Assembly: GCF_036311905.1 (NCBI RefSeq)
Contig: NZ_JAZDCH010000017.1
Coordinates: 1 to 64,000, forward strand
Length of the DNA stretch: 64,000 nt
Reading direction: 5' to 3'
DNA from: Brachybacterium sp036311905
GTDB taxonomy: Bacteria > Actinomycetota > Actinomycetes > Actinomycetales > Dermabacteraceae
Position 1 is the first letter of the stretch. Each line of letters starts with the position of its first letter. Below the pieces are notes generated by a model, which saw only the letters and a list, made by a program, of their open reading frames with translations, was not told the DNA's origin and searched no databases. The translations under genes and the position numbers were made by a program. Below, piece after piece: positions 51,040-59,119 of the stretch.

Positions 51040-51170
51040 GCCCCGCGACCTGATCGCGGGGCCCGCGGCTCCCGGACCATCGCCCGTGCACGCCCGCGCG
51101 TCACGGGATCCCCCCTGCTCCGCGCCCCCTGTCATCGGCGGCGTCCCGGAGCGTCCCCGAGAGGACCCCC

Positions 51171-51896
51171 ATGTCTCACCTGTCCCACCCTGCCCTGCCC
51201 GCCTCCGACTCGTCGGGTCGCGGCGAGCCCGCCCGCGTGCCGTCCGCCCGCGTGCCGTCCGGTCGCGCCCTGACCACCCCCACCGTCTCCCGCCGCGCCG
51301 CCCTGCTGGGCGCCCTCGGCCTGGCCGCTCTCCCCCTCGCCGCGTGCACCCGCGGCGCGGACAATGGCACCGACTCCGACGGGGGCTCCGCTGCCGACGG
51401 GAACGGCGCGTCCGCCGGGAACGGCGCATCCGCCGGCGGCACCGGCACGAACGCCGGCACTCCCGCCCCGCTCACCGTCACCGACCCCTGGGTGAAGGCC
51501 GCGGAGTCCGGGATGACCGCCGCCTTCGCCACCCTCCGCAACACCTCGAACCAGCCGGTGCAGCTCATCGGGGCCAGCACTCCGGCCGCGGGCATGGTCG
51601 AGCTGCACGAGACCATCTCCGACGGCTCCGGCGGCATGAGCATGCAGGAGAAGGAGGGCGGCTTCGCGATCCCCGTCGGCGGCGAGCTCCTGCTCGAACC
51701 CGGCGGCAACCACCTCATGCTCATGGACCTCCCCGCGCCGCTCGCCCCCGGCGAGAGCATCGAGATCGTCCTCGAGCTCGAGGGCGGCGCCACGGTCCCG
51801 TTCACCGCGACCGTCAAGGACTTCGCCGGCGCGCAGGAGCACTACGAGCCGGAGGGATCCTCGGGCGAGCACGCCTCCGACGGCGGTGGCCACTGA
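51171..51896 (+). CDS. PCu(A)C family copper chaperone lipoprotein
   Basis: A 241-residue exported protein. The twin-arginine-like SRRAALLG and lipobox LPLAAC (Cys59) precede a Gly/Asn/Ala spacer, then a cupredoxin-like domain with the copper(I) motif His...Met...His-x-Met: MVELHETISDGSGGMSMQ and NHLMLM. A second His-rich tail (SGEHASDGGGH) ends the protein. It delivers copper outside the membrane, as in cytochrome oxidase assembly. A GAGAGGA site supports the start. The stop overlaps the peroxidase ATG by one base. Confidence 0.9.
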   Translation: MSHLSHPALPASDSSGRGEPARVPSARVPSGRALTTPTVSRRAALLGALGLAALPLAACTRGADNGTDSDGGSAADGNGASAGNGASAGGTGTNAGTPAPLTVTDPWVKAAESGMTAAFATLRNTSNQPVQLIGASTPAAGMVELHETISDGSGGMSMQEKEGGFAIPVGGELLLEPGGNHLMLMDLPAPLAPGESIEIVLELEGGATVPFTATVKDFAGAQEHYEPEGSSGEHASDGGGH

Positions 51897-53131
51897 TGCC
51901 CGGCTCCGCGCCGCGCCCGGACCGTCGGCGACTGCTGCTGGCCGGGTCGGCGGGCGCCGGAGCGCTCGGCATCGGCGTGGCCTCGATCGGTCTGGATCGG
52001 GCGCTGGGACGATCCGCCGAGGGCCCGGTCCCGTCGGCCGCCGAGCCCGCCCTCCACGGCGGCGAGACCGTTCCGTTCCATGGCGAGCACCAGGCCGGGA
52101 TCGAGACCTCGCCGCAGTCTTCGGCGACCTTCCTCGCGCTCGACCTGCGGGAGGAGGTGGACCGCGACGGGGTGCTGCGCCTGTTGCGGCTCCTCACCGA
52201 CGACGCCGCCCGGCTCACCGAGGGGCGGGCGGCGCTCGCGGACACCGAGCCGGAGCTCGCGACCGAGCCCGCACGCCTGACCGTAACGGTCGGCTTCGGT
52301 CCGGAACTGCTGCGGCGCGCCGAGCGGGACGTCCCCGCATGGCTCGCCCCGCTGCCTGCCTTCGCCATCGACCGGCTCGAGGAGCGGTTCTGCGACGGTG
52401 ACCTGCTGCTGCAGGTCGCGGCCGACGACCCGCTCACCGTCTCCCATGCCGCCCGGATGCTGCTGAAGGACGCCCGTTCCTTCACGCGGGTGCGCTGGAT
52501 CCAGCGGGGTTTCCGCCGCGCCGCCGGGGTCCAGCACCCCGGCACGACGCAGCGGAACCTGTTCGGCCAGCTCGACGGCACGGCGAACCCGCCTCCCGGC
52601 AGTGATCGCTTCGCGCGGACCGTGTGGATCCCCGACGGTCCGTTCGCGGGCGGCACCTCGCTGGTGCTGCGCCGGATCCGCATGGACCTCGACGGCTGGG
52701 ACGAGGCCGACAGGGGAGCGCGCGAGCAGTCCACGGGCACGCGCCTGGACGACGGCTCACCGCTCAGCGGCGGCGGGGAGTCGTCGGCCGCGGACTTCAC
52801 CGCCGTCTCCGACAACGGCTTCTCGATCATCCCCGAGTTCTCGCACATGCGGCGGGCCCGCGGCGTCGACGAGGGCGCGCAGCAGGAGATCTTCCGTCGG
52901 CCGTACAACTATGACCTGCCGCCGGAGGAGGGGTCCGACGCGGTCTCCGAGTCGGGGCAGATCTTCGTGTCGGTGCAGGCCGATCTGCTGGGCCAGTTCG
53001 TGCCGATCCAGCAGCGGCTCTCCGATCTGGACCTGCTGAACCAGTGGACGACGCCGATCGGCTCGGCCGTGTTCGCGCTCCCGCCCGGGTGCGCGGAGGG
53101 AGAGTTCCTGGGCGAGAGCGTGCTCGGGTAG
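51896..53131 (+). CDS. Dyp-type heme peroxidase, Tat-exported
   Basis: A 411-residue dye-decolourising peroxidase. A twin-arginine signal (RRRLLLAGSAGAGALGIGVA) begins the protein; the heme-site motif GQLDGTANP (GxxDG) lies near residue 225 and the proximal His is in FSIIPEFSHMRRARG. It resembles the EfeB/YcdB exported group that is tied to iron uptake. It overlaps the copper chaperone gene by one base and, with the membrane protein upstream, forms a cassette bracketed by palindromes C3 and C4. No efeU/efeO genes are present. Confidence 0.9.
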   Translation: MPGSAPRPDRRRLLLAGSAGAGALGIGVASIGLDRALGRSAEGPVPSAAEPALHGGETVPFHGEHQAGIETSPQSSATFLALDLREEVDRDGVLRLLRLLTDDAARLTEGRAALADTEPELATEPARLTVTVGFGPELLRRAERDVPAWLAPLPAFAIDRLEERFCDGDLLLQVAADDPLTVSHAARMLLKDARSFTRVRWIQRGFRRAAGVQHPGTTQRNLFGQLDGTANPPPGSDRFARTVWIPDGPFAGGTSLVLRRIRMDLDGWDEADRGAREQSTGTRLDDGSPLSGGGESSAADFTAVSDNGFSIIPEFSHMRRARGVDEGAQQEIFRRPYNYDLPPEEGSDAVSESGQIFVSVQADLLGQFVPIQQRLSDLDLLNQWTTPIGSAVFALPPGCAEGEFLGESVLG

Positions 53132-53190
53132 GGCCGGGCCGGGCGGACCGTCTTCGGGGCCGGCTGCCCTGCCTGAGTCACGGGGTCGCT

Positions 53191-53266
53191 GTCCACGAAA
53201 GGGACGTGAGCGGCGCGAGACCTGTCATATGACCGGTCTCGTGCCGCTCACGTCCCGTCGGCGGAC
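53191..53266. repeat. palindrome family C, copy C4
   Basis: A 76-bp hairpin in the same orientation as C3 with the same GTCATATGAC centre; the right outer arm has decayed (CCGTCGGCGGAC). It lies just after the peroxidase gene. Confidence 0.88.
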
Positions 53267-53300
53267 ACCAACCCCCACGCGGCACCCAACCCCCGCGCGG
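53266..53300. repeat. 17-18-bp tandem repeat next to palindrome C4
   Basis: Two units, CACCAACCCCCACGCGG and CACCCAACCCCCGCGCGG, start at the last base of C4. The rest of the 53132-53454 gap holds C4 and a possible TATCCT box near 53373; no gene. Confidence 0.7.
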
Positions 53301-53454
53301 CACGACGCCAGCTGCCGCCGCGGCCCGCTGGCAACCCGTGGCGCGACCGCTGACGCACCGCCGATCCCCTGCCTATCCTGGGCGGACGCCATGCGCCCTC
53401 GCATCGGTGCTCGACGGGGCGCTGGCGACACCACGATCTCCAGGAGACCCCGCC

Positions 53455-54942
53455 ATGCCCCGCTTCAACATCCCCGCCGAGGACGCCCAGGGACCGCTGG
53501 TCGTCGGCATCGACATCGGCTCCGGCGGCACGCGCGCCGCGGTCTACGACGTCAGCGGGCGTGAGATCGGCAAGCGGACCCACAAGGAGGCGCACACCTT
53601 CACGGTCGCCGACGACGGCACCTCCACGATCGACGCCGACCTGGTGGTCGCGGAGATCCGCGCCGCCCTGGCCGCGGTGCTCGAAGGCTCGCTGCCGGGC
53701 GAGGTCCTCGCCGTCGGCATCGACACCTTCGCCTCCTCGCTCGTCGCCGTCGACGCCGCCGGGAACGCCCTCACCCCCTGCATCACCTACGCGGACACCC
53801 GCTGCCACGCGCAGGTCGGCACCCTCGCCGAGCAGCTCGACCTCGACGCCCTCCACGAGCGCACCGGGGCCCGCCTCCACTCCTCGTACACGGCGCCCCG
53901 CCTGACCTGGCTGCGCGACACCCAGCCCGAGATCTTCGCGCGCACCGCCCGCTTCATGGCCCTCGGCGAGTACGCGGCGCTGAAGCTGCTGGGCACGCCC
54001 GCGCTCGGCACCGCGTCGGCCGCCTGGTCGGGCATGATCGACCGCCGCACCGGCGAGTACGTGCTCGAGCTGCTCGCCGCGACCGGCGTCGACGCCGACA
54101 TGATGGGCACGGCCCTCGATCCCTCCGACGCCCTCCCGATCGCGGGCACCCCCCTCGCCGCCGAGTTCCCGCAGCTCGCGGGCGCGGTGTGGATGCCGGT
54201 GATCGGCGACGGGCTCGCCGCGAACATGGGCATCGGCGCGCTCGGCACCGGCACCTGGGGCATCTCGACCGCGACCTCGGGCGCGATCCGCCAGCTGCTC
54301 GACACGGAGATCGCCGCGCTCCCCAGCGGCCTGTGGGCGTACCGGGTCGACGCGCGCCGCACCCTCGTCGGCTCCGCCATGAGCGACTGCGGCCGGGTGC
54401 TCGACTGGGCCCGCTTCCAGCTCGGCATCCCCGAGGACATCTCCGAGACCGACACGGAGACCCTGTTCTCCGCGCCGCCGACGGCGGGGACGCCGCTGGT
54501 GGTCCCGTTCTTCTCCGGCGAGCGCGGGACGAAGTGGCGGGGCAGCTCGCGGGCGCTGATGGCGAACGTCGGCGCCTCCACCACCGCGCAGGACATGCTG
54601 CGCGGCGCGATGGAGGGCGTAGCGCTGTCGTTCCTGCGCATCGCCGACCAGATGCGGGAGGCCGGCGGCGAGCCCGAGCGGATCGTGCTCTCCGGCGGGA
54701 TGACCGAGGCGATCCCGGCCTGGCTGCACCTGCTGTCCGACGCGCTCGGCGCGCCGATCGACCACGTCGCCGTGTCCCGCTCGACCATGCGCGGCTCGGC
54801 CGTGATGGCCCTCGAGGCCGCCGCCCCCGGGCAGGCTGTCGCCGAGGTGCCCGTGCTGCGCCGCGTCGAGCCGGTCGCCGCCCACACCGAGCACTACCGC
54901 GAGCGCCTCGACCGCTTCGAGAAGCTGGCTGACCTGGCCTGA
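53455..54942 (+). CDS. FGGY family carbohydrate kinase (gluconokinase-like)
   Basis: A 495-residue kinase. The ATP-binding start VVGIDIGSGGTRAAVYDVSG, the catalytic-region GIDTFASSLVAVDAAGNALTPCITYADTR, and C-terminal FFSGERGTKWRGSSRAL and IVLSGGMTEAIPAWLHLLSDAL fit the FGGY family, closest in feel to gluconate kinases. The start at 53455 has a CAGGAGA site; a longer open frame begins in non-coding repeats. It lies just upstream of the second DUF559 element, with uronate genes beyond it, so it may belong with sugar-acid use. The substrate is not certain. Confidence 0.88.
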   Translation: MPRFNIPAEDAQGPLVVGIDIGSGGTRAAVYDVSGREIGKRTHKEAHTFTVADDGTSTIDADLVVAEIRAALAAVLEGSLPGEVLAVGIDTFASSLVAVDAAGNALTPCITYADTRCHAQVGTLAEQLDLDALHERTGARLHSSYTAPRLTWLRDTQPEIFARTARFMALGEYAALKLLGTPALGTASAAWSGMIDRRTGEYVLELLAATGVDADMMGTALDPSDALPIAGTPLAAEFPQLAGAVWMPVIGDGLAANMGIGALGTGTWGISTATSGAIRQLLDTEIAALPSGLWAYRVDARRTLVGSAMSDCGRVLDWARFQLGIPEDISETDTETLFSAPPTAGTPLVVPFFSGERGTKWRGSSRALMANVGASTTAQDMLRGAMEGVALSFLRIADQMREAGGEPERIVLSGGMTEAIPAWLHLLSDALGAPIDHVAVSRSTMRGSAVMALEAAAPGQAVAEVPVLRRVEPVAAHTEHYRERLDRFEKLADLA

Positions 54943-55015
54943 GGGGCGTCGGGCGAGCCGGGCCGGCCCGGACTGAGCAGCGCCGGGCGGCGCGCCCCGA
55001 GCGCTTCCCGAGCCA

Positions 55016-55083
55016 GTTACTCACGAGTCATGTGCAGCTGTGTTCCAACCACGGAACACATGCGCTCATGACTTAGGAGTAAC
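55016..55083. repeat. palindrome family A, copy A2
   Basis: A 68-bp hairpin with terminal inverted repeats GTTACTC / GAGTAAC and inner arms AGTCATGTGC...GTGTTCC. It lies 171 bases before the second DUF559 gene, between two plus-strand genes. Confidence 0.88.
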
Positions 55084-55120
55084 CACGGGCGCGGGAGTAA
55101 CCACGGGCGCCGGAGCAACC
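55076..55120. repeat. 18-bp tandem repeat overlapping the right end of A2
   Basis: Units GGAGTAACCACGGGCGC at 55076 and 55094 and a decayed GGAGCAACC at 55112. The first unit includes the right end of palindrome A2, so the repeat grew from the palindrome end. Nothing else is seen in the 54943-55254 gap except the TAGCGT box. Confidence 0.75.
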
Positions 55121-55254
55121 CCATATGCGCGCGGGGGCGTGAGCTCCGCACTCTCTGCCACCGCCCCGGAGACCGTTCCTCCCCTGCACCGGGTATTCCA
55201 CATCGGGGGCGCCCTTCCTCCGGGCGCCGCGCCGCCGCCCTAGCGTCGGCCCCC

Positions 55255-56157
55255 ATGACACCACGCTGGTCACCGCCACCCGGAAGCCTCTACAGCCGTG
55301 CGGAGCTGCGCCGTCGCGGCGTGCATCCACGTCGTCTCGCGTCCGACGAGTTCCTCGAGGTGATCCCCGGGCATCTCACGCCGGCCGCCGCTCCCGCCGT
55401 GCTCGCGCTGGCTGCTCGACTCCTGCAACAGGTGTCCGGGCCGGGCGCGGTCATCAGCCACAGCTCGGCGGCAGAGCTGCTCGGGGTCCCGCTGCCCCGC
55501 CGCCTCGAGTACGCGTCGTCCCAGGAGGTGCACTGCACGGTGCCACCCGACCGCCGTCGGCGCTCCGGCCGGGGTGCCGTGATGCACTCTCGTCCTCCGG
55601 GCGACGTGGTGCGCGTGCTCGGCGTCCGAGTGAGCGGTCCGCTGGAACTGCTGACGGAGCTCGCCGTGAATCTCGAGCACGACGAGCTCATCGCCGCGTG
55701 CGATCAGCTCGTCGGTCCCGGGTCGGCCGTCCATCCACGCCCCACGCTCGTCGAGCTCCGCTCCGTCGCCGCCGCGGCGACCGGCACCTACCGCATCCGA
55801 CGCGTGCGCGACGCACTGGCCGACGCGAGGGAACGGGTCGAGTCCCCGAAGGAGACCGCGACCCGGCTGCTGCTGCTCCGCGAGGGGTTCGCGGAGCCCC
55901 GGATCAACCTGCCGATCCGCGCACCGGGGTCGGGTGAGAGCTTCCGCCTCGATCTCGCCTATCCCGCGCAGCGCATCGCGATCGAGTACGACGGGCACTG
56001 GCACAGTACGGATCGGGCGCGCCATCGCCGGGACCGTCGCAAGGACGATGTCCTGCACGAGCTCGGTTGGCGCGTGGTGCGAGCGTCCGACCACGATCTG
56101 CGCTCTCCCGGCGCGCTCTTGGCTCGCCTCGCCCATCTCGGCGCCCCGCGGGCCTGA
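55255..56157 (+). CDS. DUF559 (Vsr-like) nuclease protein
   Basis: A 300-residue protein with the same general plan as the gene at 33969-34883 but little direct similarity. An N-terminal region with YSRAELRRRGVHPRRLASDEFLEVIPG looks like a degenerate AbiEi-type helix-turn-helix; the middle has ISHSSAAELLGVPLP. The C-terminal nuclease fold shows Glu200, Asp233 in RLDLAY, Glu244-x-Asp246 in IEYDGHWH and the basic RHRRDRRKDD. TAGCGT ends eight bases before the ATG (leaderless). The gene is bracketed by direct copies of palindrome A (55016-55083 and 56200-56267), and it separates a kinase gene from uronate genes. Confidence 0.8.
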   Translation: MTPRWSPPPGSLYSRAELRRRGVHPRRLASDEFLEVIPGHLTPAAAPAVLALAARLLQQVSGPGAVISHSSAAELLGVPLPRRLEYASSQEVHCTVPPDRRRRSGRGAVMHSRPPGDVVRVLGVRVSGPLELLTELAVNLEHDELIAACDQLVGPGSAVHPRPTLVELRSVAAAATGTYRIRRVRDALADARERVESPKETATRLLLLREGFAEPRINLPIRAPGSGESFRLDLAYPAQRIAIEYDGHWHSTDRARHRRDRRKDDVLHELGWRVVRASDHDLRSPGALLARLAHLGAPRA

Positions 56158-56199
56158 TCGCGACTCGACAACGGCAGGCCCCACGGCACTTCTTCCCGG

Positions 56200-56267
56200 G
56201 TTACTGAAAAGTCATGTGCGCCTGTGTTCCGTTCCGGGAACAAAGGCGCACATGACTGTCCGGTAAC
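56200..56267. repeat. palindrome family A, copy A3
   Basis: A 68-bp hairpin, GTTACTG start and GGTAAC end, arms AGTCATGTGCGCC...TGTTCC. It lies 42 bases past the DUF559 stop and 26 bases from the convergent uxuB-like gene, in the same orientation as A2. Confidence 0.88.
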
Positions 56268-56292
56268 TGCGTAGGGCCTGGCGCCCCACGCC

Positions 56293-57567
56293 TCACGCCC
56301 GGGGCAGGCGGGCCTCCTCGGCCACGACGGCGCCGATCAGCGCATCGCCGGCGGGGACGTCCAGCAGGGCGAGCAGGGCCGTGACCCGCTCGGTCGCGTC
56401 CTCCAGACCGGCGGCCGCGGCGATCCCGTCGGCCTTCGGATCCTTGATCTCCTCGCCGGCGCGGACCCGGTCGGTGACCCAGGCGGTCCAGGCGGCGACG
56501 GCCGCGACCTCTCCGGGGGCGTTCTCGGGGCCGCCGCGCTCGGCGATGACCGGCAGGGCGCGCACGGGCAGCTTGACGGAGCCGTCGGCGGCGATGCGCA
56601 CCAGCTGGTCGGCCAGGCGCGGGTTGCGGAAGCGCTCCTCGAGGGCGGTGGTGTAGGCGTCGAGCTGGTCCTCGGGAAGATCCAGGGTGGAGCGGGCCTC
56701 GCTCCACAGCTGCTCGACGAGGGCCCGCACCTCGCGGTGGCCGATGGCCTCGTCGACGCGCTCGACCCCCGCGACCTGGCCGGCGTAGGCCATGAGCGTG
56801 TGGGCGCCGTTGAGCAGGCGCAGCTTGCGCAGCTCGTGCAGCTCGATGTCGTCGGTGAACTGCACCCCGGCCTTCTCCCACGCGGGGCGGCGGCCGCGGA
56901 AGCGATCCTCGAGGACCCACTCGGTGAACGGCTCGGTGACGACGGGGACCTGGTCGTCGAGGCCAGTGCGCTCGCGCACCAGCTCGGAGGCGCCGGCGTC
57001 GGCCGACGGGGTGATCCGGTCGACCATGGTGGAGATGACGTCGACATGCGCGTCGAACCAGTCGCGGGTCTCGGCGTCGGCCGCCTCGAGGACAGCCTTC
57101 CGCAGCACCTCGCCGTTGCCGGTGAGGTTGTCGCAGGAGACGAGCGCGATCGGCTCCTCGACCCCGGCCTCGCGGCGCGCGCGCAGCCCGAGGGCGATGC
57201 GGGCCGGGGCGGAGGTCGCCGGGTCGTTCCCCGCGGCATAGCCCTTCTCGGTGATGGTCAGGGTGACCACGGCGGTGAAGGGGTCGGCGAGCAGCGCGAC
57301 CAGGGCGTCGACGTCGTCGGCGGGGTGGACGGCGTCGATCACGTCGACGATCCCGACCTCGTCGCCCTCGGCGCCGCGGACGATCAGCCCGTACTTCCCG
57401 CCCTGGGCGTTCAGGGCGTCGGCCATCGCGGCGCTGCGGCCGGTGAAGGCGACGACGCTCCAGCCGCCGGCGCGGTCGGTCGCGACGAGCGTGTGGGCGC
57501 GGGCGAAGTTGCCGATGCCGAGGTGGACGAGGCGACCCTCGTCGGTGGGGGCGGCGGTGCCGGTCAT
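56293..57567 (-). CDS. uxuB: mannitol dehydrogenase family protein, probable fructuronate reductase
   Basis: A 424-residue long-chain polyol dehydrogenase. The NAD-binding start is RLVHLGIGNFARAHT, followed by VTLTITEKGY and VSCDNLTGNGEVLRKAVLE; the catalytic Lys248, Asn253 and His256 lie in RKLRLLNGAHTLMAY. Within the family, location after uxaC, with an ATGA overlap, favours D-fructuronate reductase, which reduces fructuronate to mannonate. Mannitol or arabitol dehydrogenase activity cannot be excluded by sequence alone. uxuA (mannonate dehydratase) is not in the window. Confidence 0.8.
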   Translation of the reverse strand: MTGTAAPTDEGRLVHLGIGNFARAHTLVATDRAGGWSVVAFTGRSAAMADALNAQGGKYGLIVRGAEGDEVGIVDVIDAVHPADDVDALVALLADPFTAVVTLTITEKGYAAGNDPATSAPARIALGLRARREAGVEEPIALVSCDNLTGNGEVLRKAVLEAADAETRDWFDAHVDVISTMVDRITPSADAGASELVRERTGLDDQVPVVTEPFTEWVLEDRFRGRRPAWEKAGVQFTDDIELHELRKLRLLNGAHTLMAYAGQVAGVERVDEAIGHREVRALVEQLWSEARSTLDLPEDQLDAYTTALEERFRNPRLADQLVRIAADGSVKLPVRALPVIAERGGPENAPGEVAAVAAWTAWVTDRVRAGEEIKDPKADGIAAAAGLEDATERVTALLALLDVPAGDALIGAVVAEEARLPRA

Positions 57568-59000
57568 GCGTGGTCCTCCTGCGCGTCGAGGCGGAAGACC
57601 TCGCGCGGCTGCTGGTCGGGCAGGATCTGGGCGATCGCGGCGGCGTCCTCCTCACGCATCCGGTGCTCGGCGACGAGGCCCGCGAGGTGGTGGGCGTCCA
57701 GGCGGCGGGCCATGTCGTGGCGGGCCGGGATGGAGCAGAACGCGCGGGTGTCGTCGATGAAGCCAGAGGTCCGCGTGTGTCCGAGGGTCTCGGAGACGGC
57801 GCGGCGGAAGCGCAGGATCGCGTCGGGCGAGTCGATGAACCACCAGGGGGCGCCCGCGTACACCGAGGGGTACACGCCGGCGAGCGGCGCGATCTCGCGG
57901 GAGAGCACGGTCTCGTCGATCGTGAACAGCACGGTGCGGAAGTTCGGCGAGAGGCCGACGTCGTTGAGCATCGGCGCGACAGAGTGCACATAGTCGACGG
58001 CGATCGGGATGTCGAAGCCGACGTCGGCGCCGAAGCGCTCGAAGGTCGCCTGGTGGTGGTTGCGGTAGACGGCCGGATGGATCGTCATCACGAGGCCGTC
58101 GTCGGCCGCGAGGCGCGCCTGGTCGGCGAGCAGGTGGCGGCGCAGCGCGACCGCGGCGTCGGCGGAGATCCGACCCTCGCGGGCCTCGGTGTAGAGGCGG
58201 CGGGCCTCCTCGAGCTCGAGGCGCTGGGTGCCGGGGTCGAGGTGGGCGTGGTCGGAGGAGACCGCGCCGTTCTCGCGGAAGTGGAGGCGGCGCAGGCGCA
58301 TCGCCTCGAGGTGGCCGTCGTAGGTGCCGGTGTCGACGCCCGCGGCCTCGCCGAGCGCATCGGTGAGGGCGACGAAGTCCTCGCGGGCGGGCTCGAGGTA
58401 CTTGTCGGGCCGGAAGGTGGGGATGACGCGGCCGGTGAAGGCGGAGTCGGCGGCGAGCGCGGCGTGGGGGGCGAGGTCGTCGACCGGGTCGTCGGTGGTC
58501 GCCATGACCTGGATCTTGAACTGGTCGAACAGGGCGCGCGGGCGGAACGCGGGCTGCGCGAGCTTGTCCGCGATCTCGTCGTACATCGCGTCGGCCGTCG
58601 CCGGGGAGAGCACCGTCTTCAGCCCGAAGACCTCGTGGAACTCGTGCTCCATCCAGTAGCGGGAGGGCGTGCCCGCGTAGGCGTGCCAGTGCTCGGCGAG
58701 CAGGCGCCAGGCCCGGCGGGAGGCCGTCTCGTCGAGCGGGCCCTGGCCGACGCCGAGGTCGGCGAGGTCCACGCCGCGGGCGTGCATCAGCCGGTTGACG
58801 TAGTGGTCGGGCGTGATGAACAGCGACGTCGGGTCGCGGAAGGGCTCGTCGTCGAGCAGCAGCCGCGGGTCGACGTGTCCGTGCGGGGACACGATCGGCT
58901 GGTCCTTCATCTGCTCGTAGAGCCCGCGCGCGATCTCGCGCACGGCGGGATCGGCGGGCAGCAGGCGGTCGGGGTGAGGCTTGAAGGCGTCGTTGCTCAT
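57564..59000 (-). CDS. uxaC: glucuronate isomerase
   Basis: A 478-residue uronate isomerase that turns D-glucuronate into D-fructuronate (or galacturonate into tagaturonate). The metal motif SPHGHVDP is near residues 37-44, and ATTDDPVDDL, TFRPDKYLEP and AGAPWWFIDSPDAI are typical. The length is normal. The start at 59000 matches family N-termini; a frame to 59075 is unlikely. It is the first gene of the uxaC-uxuB unit, downstream of a LacI gene. A direct repeat GGCAAC-type motif at 59039-59055 may be regulatory. Confidence 0.95.
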   Translation of the reverse strand: MSNDAFKPHPDRLLPADPAVREIARGLYEQMKDQPIVSPHGHVDPRLLLDDEPFRDPTSLFITPDHYVNRLMHARGVDLADLGVGQGPLDETASRRAWRLLAEHWHAYAGTPSRYWMEHEFHEVFGLKTVLSPATADAMYDEIADKLAQPAFRPRALFDQFKIQVMATTDDPVDDLAPHAALAADSAFTGRVIPTFRPDKYLEPAREDFVALTDALGEAAGVDTGTYDGHLEAMRLRRLHFRENGAVSSDHAHLDPGTQRLELEEARRLYTEAREGRISADAAVALRRHLLADQARLAADDGLVMTIHPAVYRNHHQATFERFGADVGFDIPIAVDYVHSVAPMLNDVGLSPNFRTVLFTIDETVLSREIAPLAGVYPSVYAGAPWWFIDSPDAILRFRRAVSETLGHTRTSGFIDDTRAFCSIPARHDMARRLDAHHLAGLVAEHRMREEDAAAIAQILPDQQPREVFRLDAQEDHA

Positions 59001-59119
59001 GCGGCCATGATGTCCCGGGCCGACGCGCGGGGTCAGTCGGTTGTCACAGGTTGCCGGTCGGCGCGGCCGATGCACCTGGTCAGGGCGGGTTCGTGCCGGT
59101 CAGGGCCGCGACCGCGCGC

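Noticed and set aside
53338..53454. Longer start for the FGGY kinase
   Set aside because: The extra 39 residues come from intergenic sequence; the start at 53455 has a ribosome site and begins just before the conserved ATP-binding strand.
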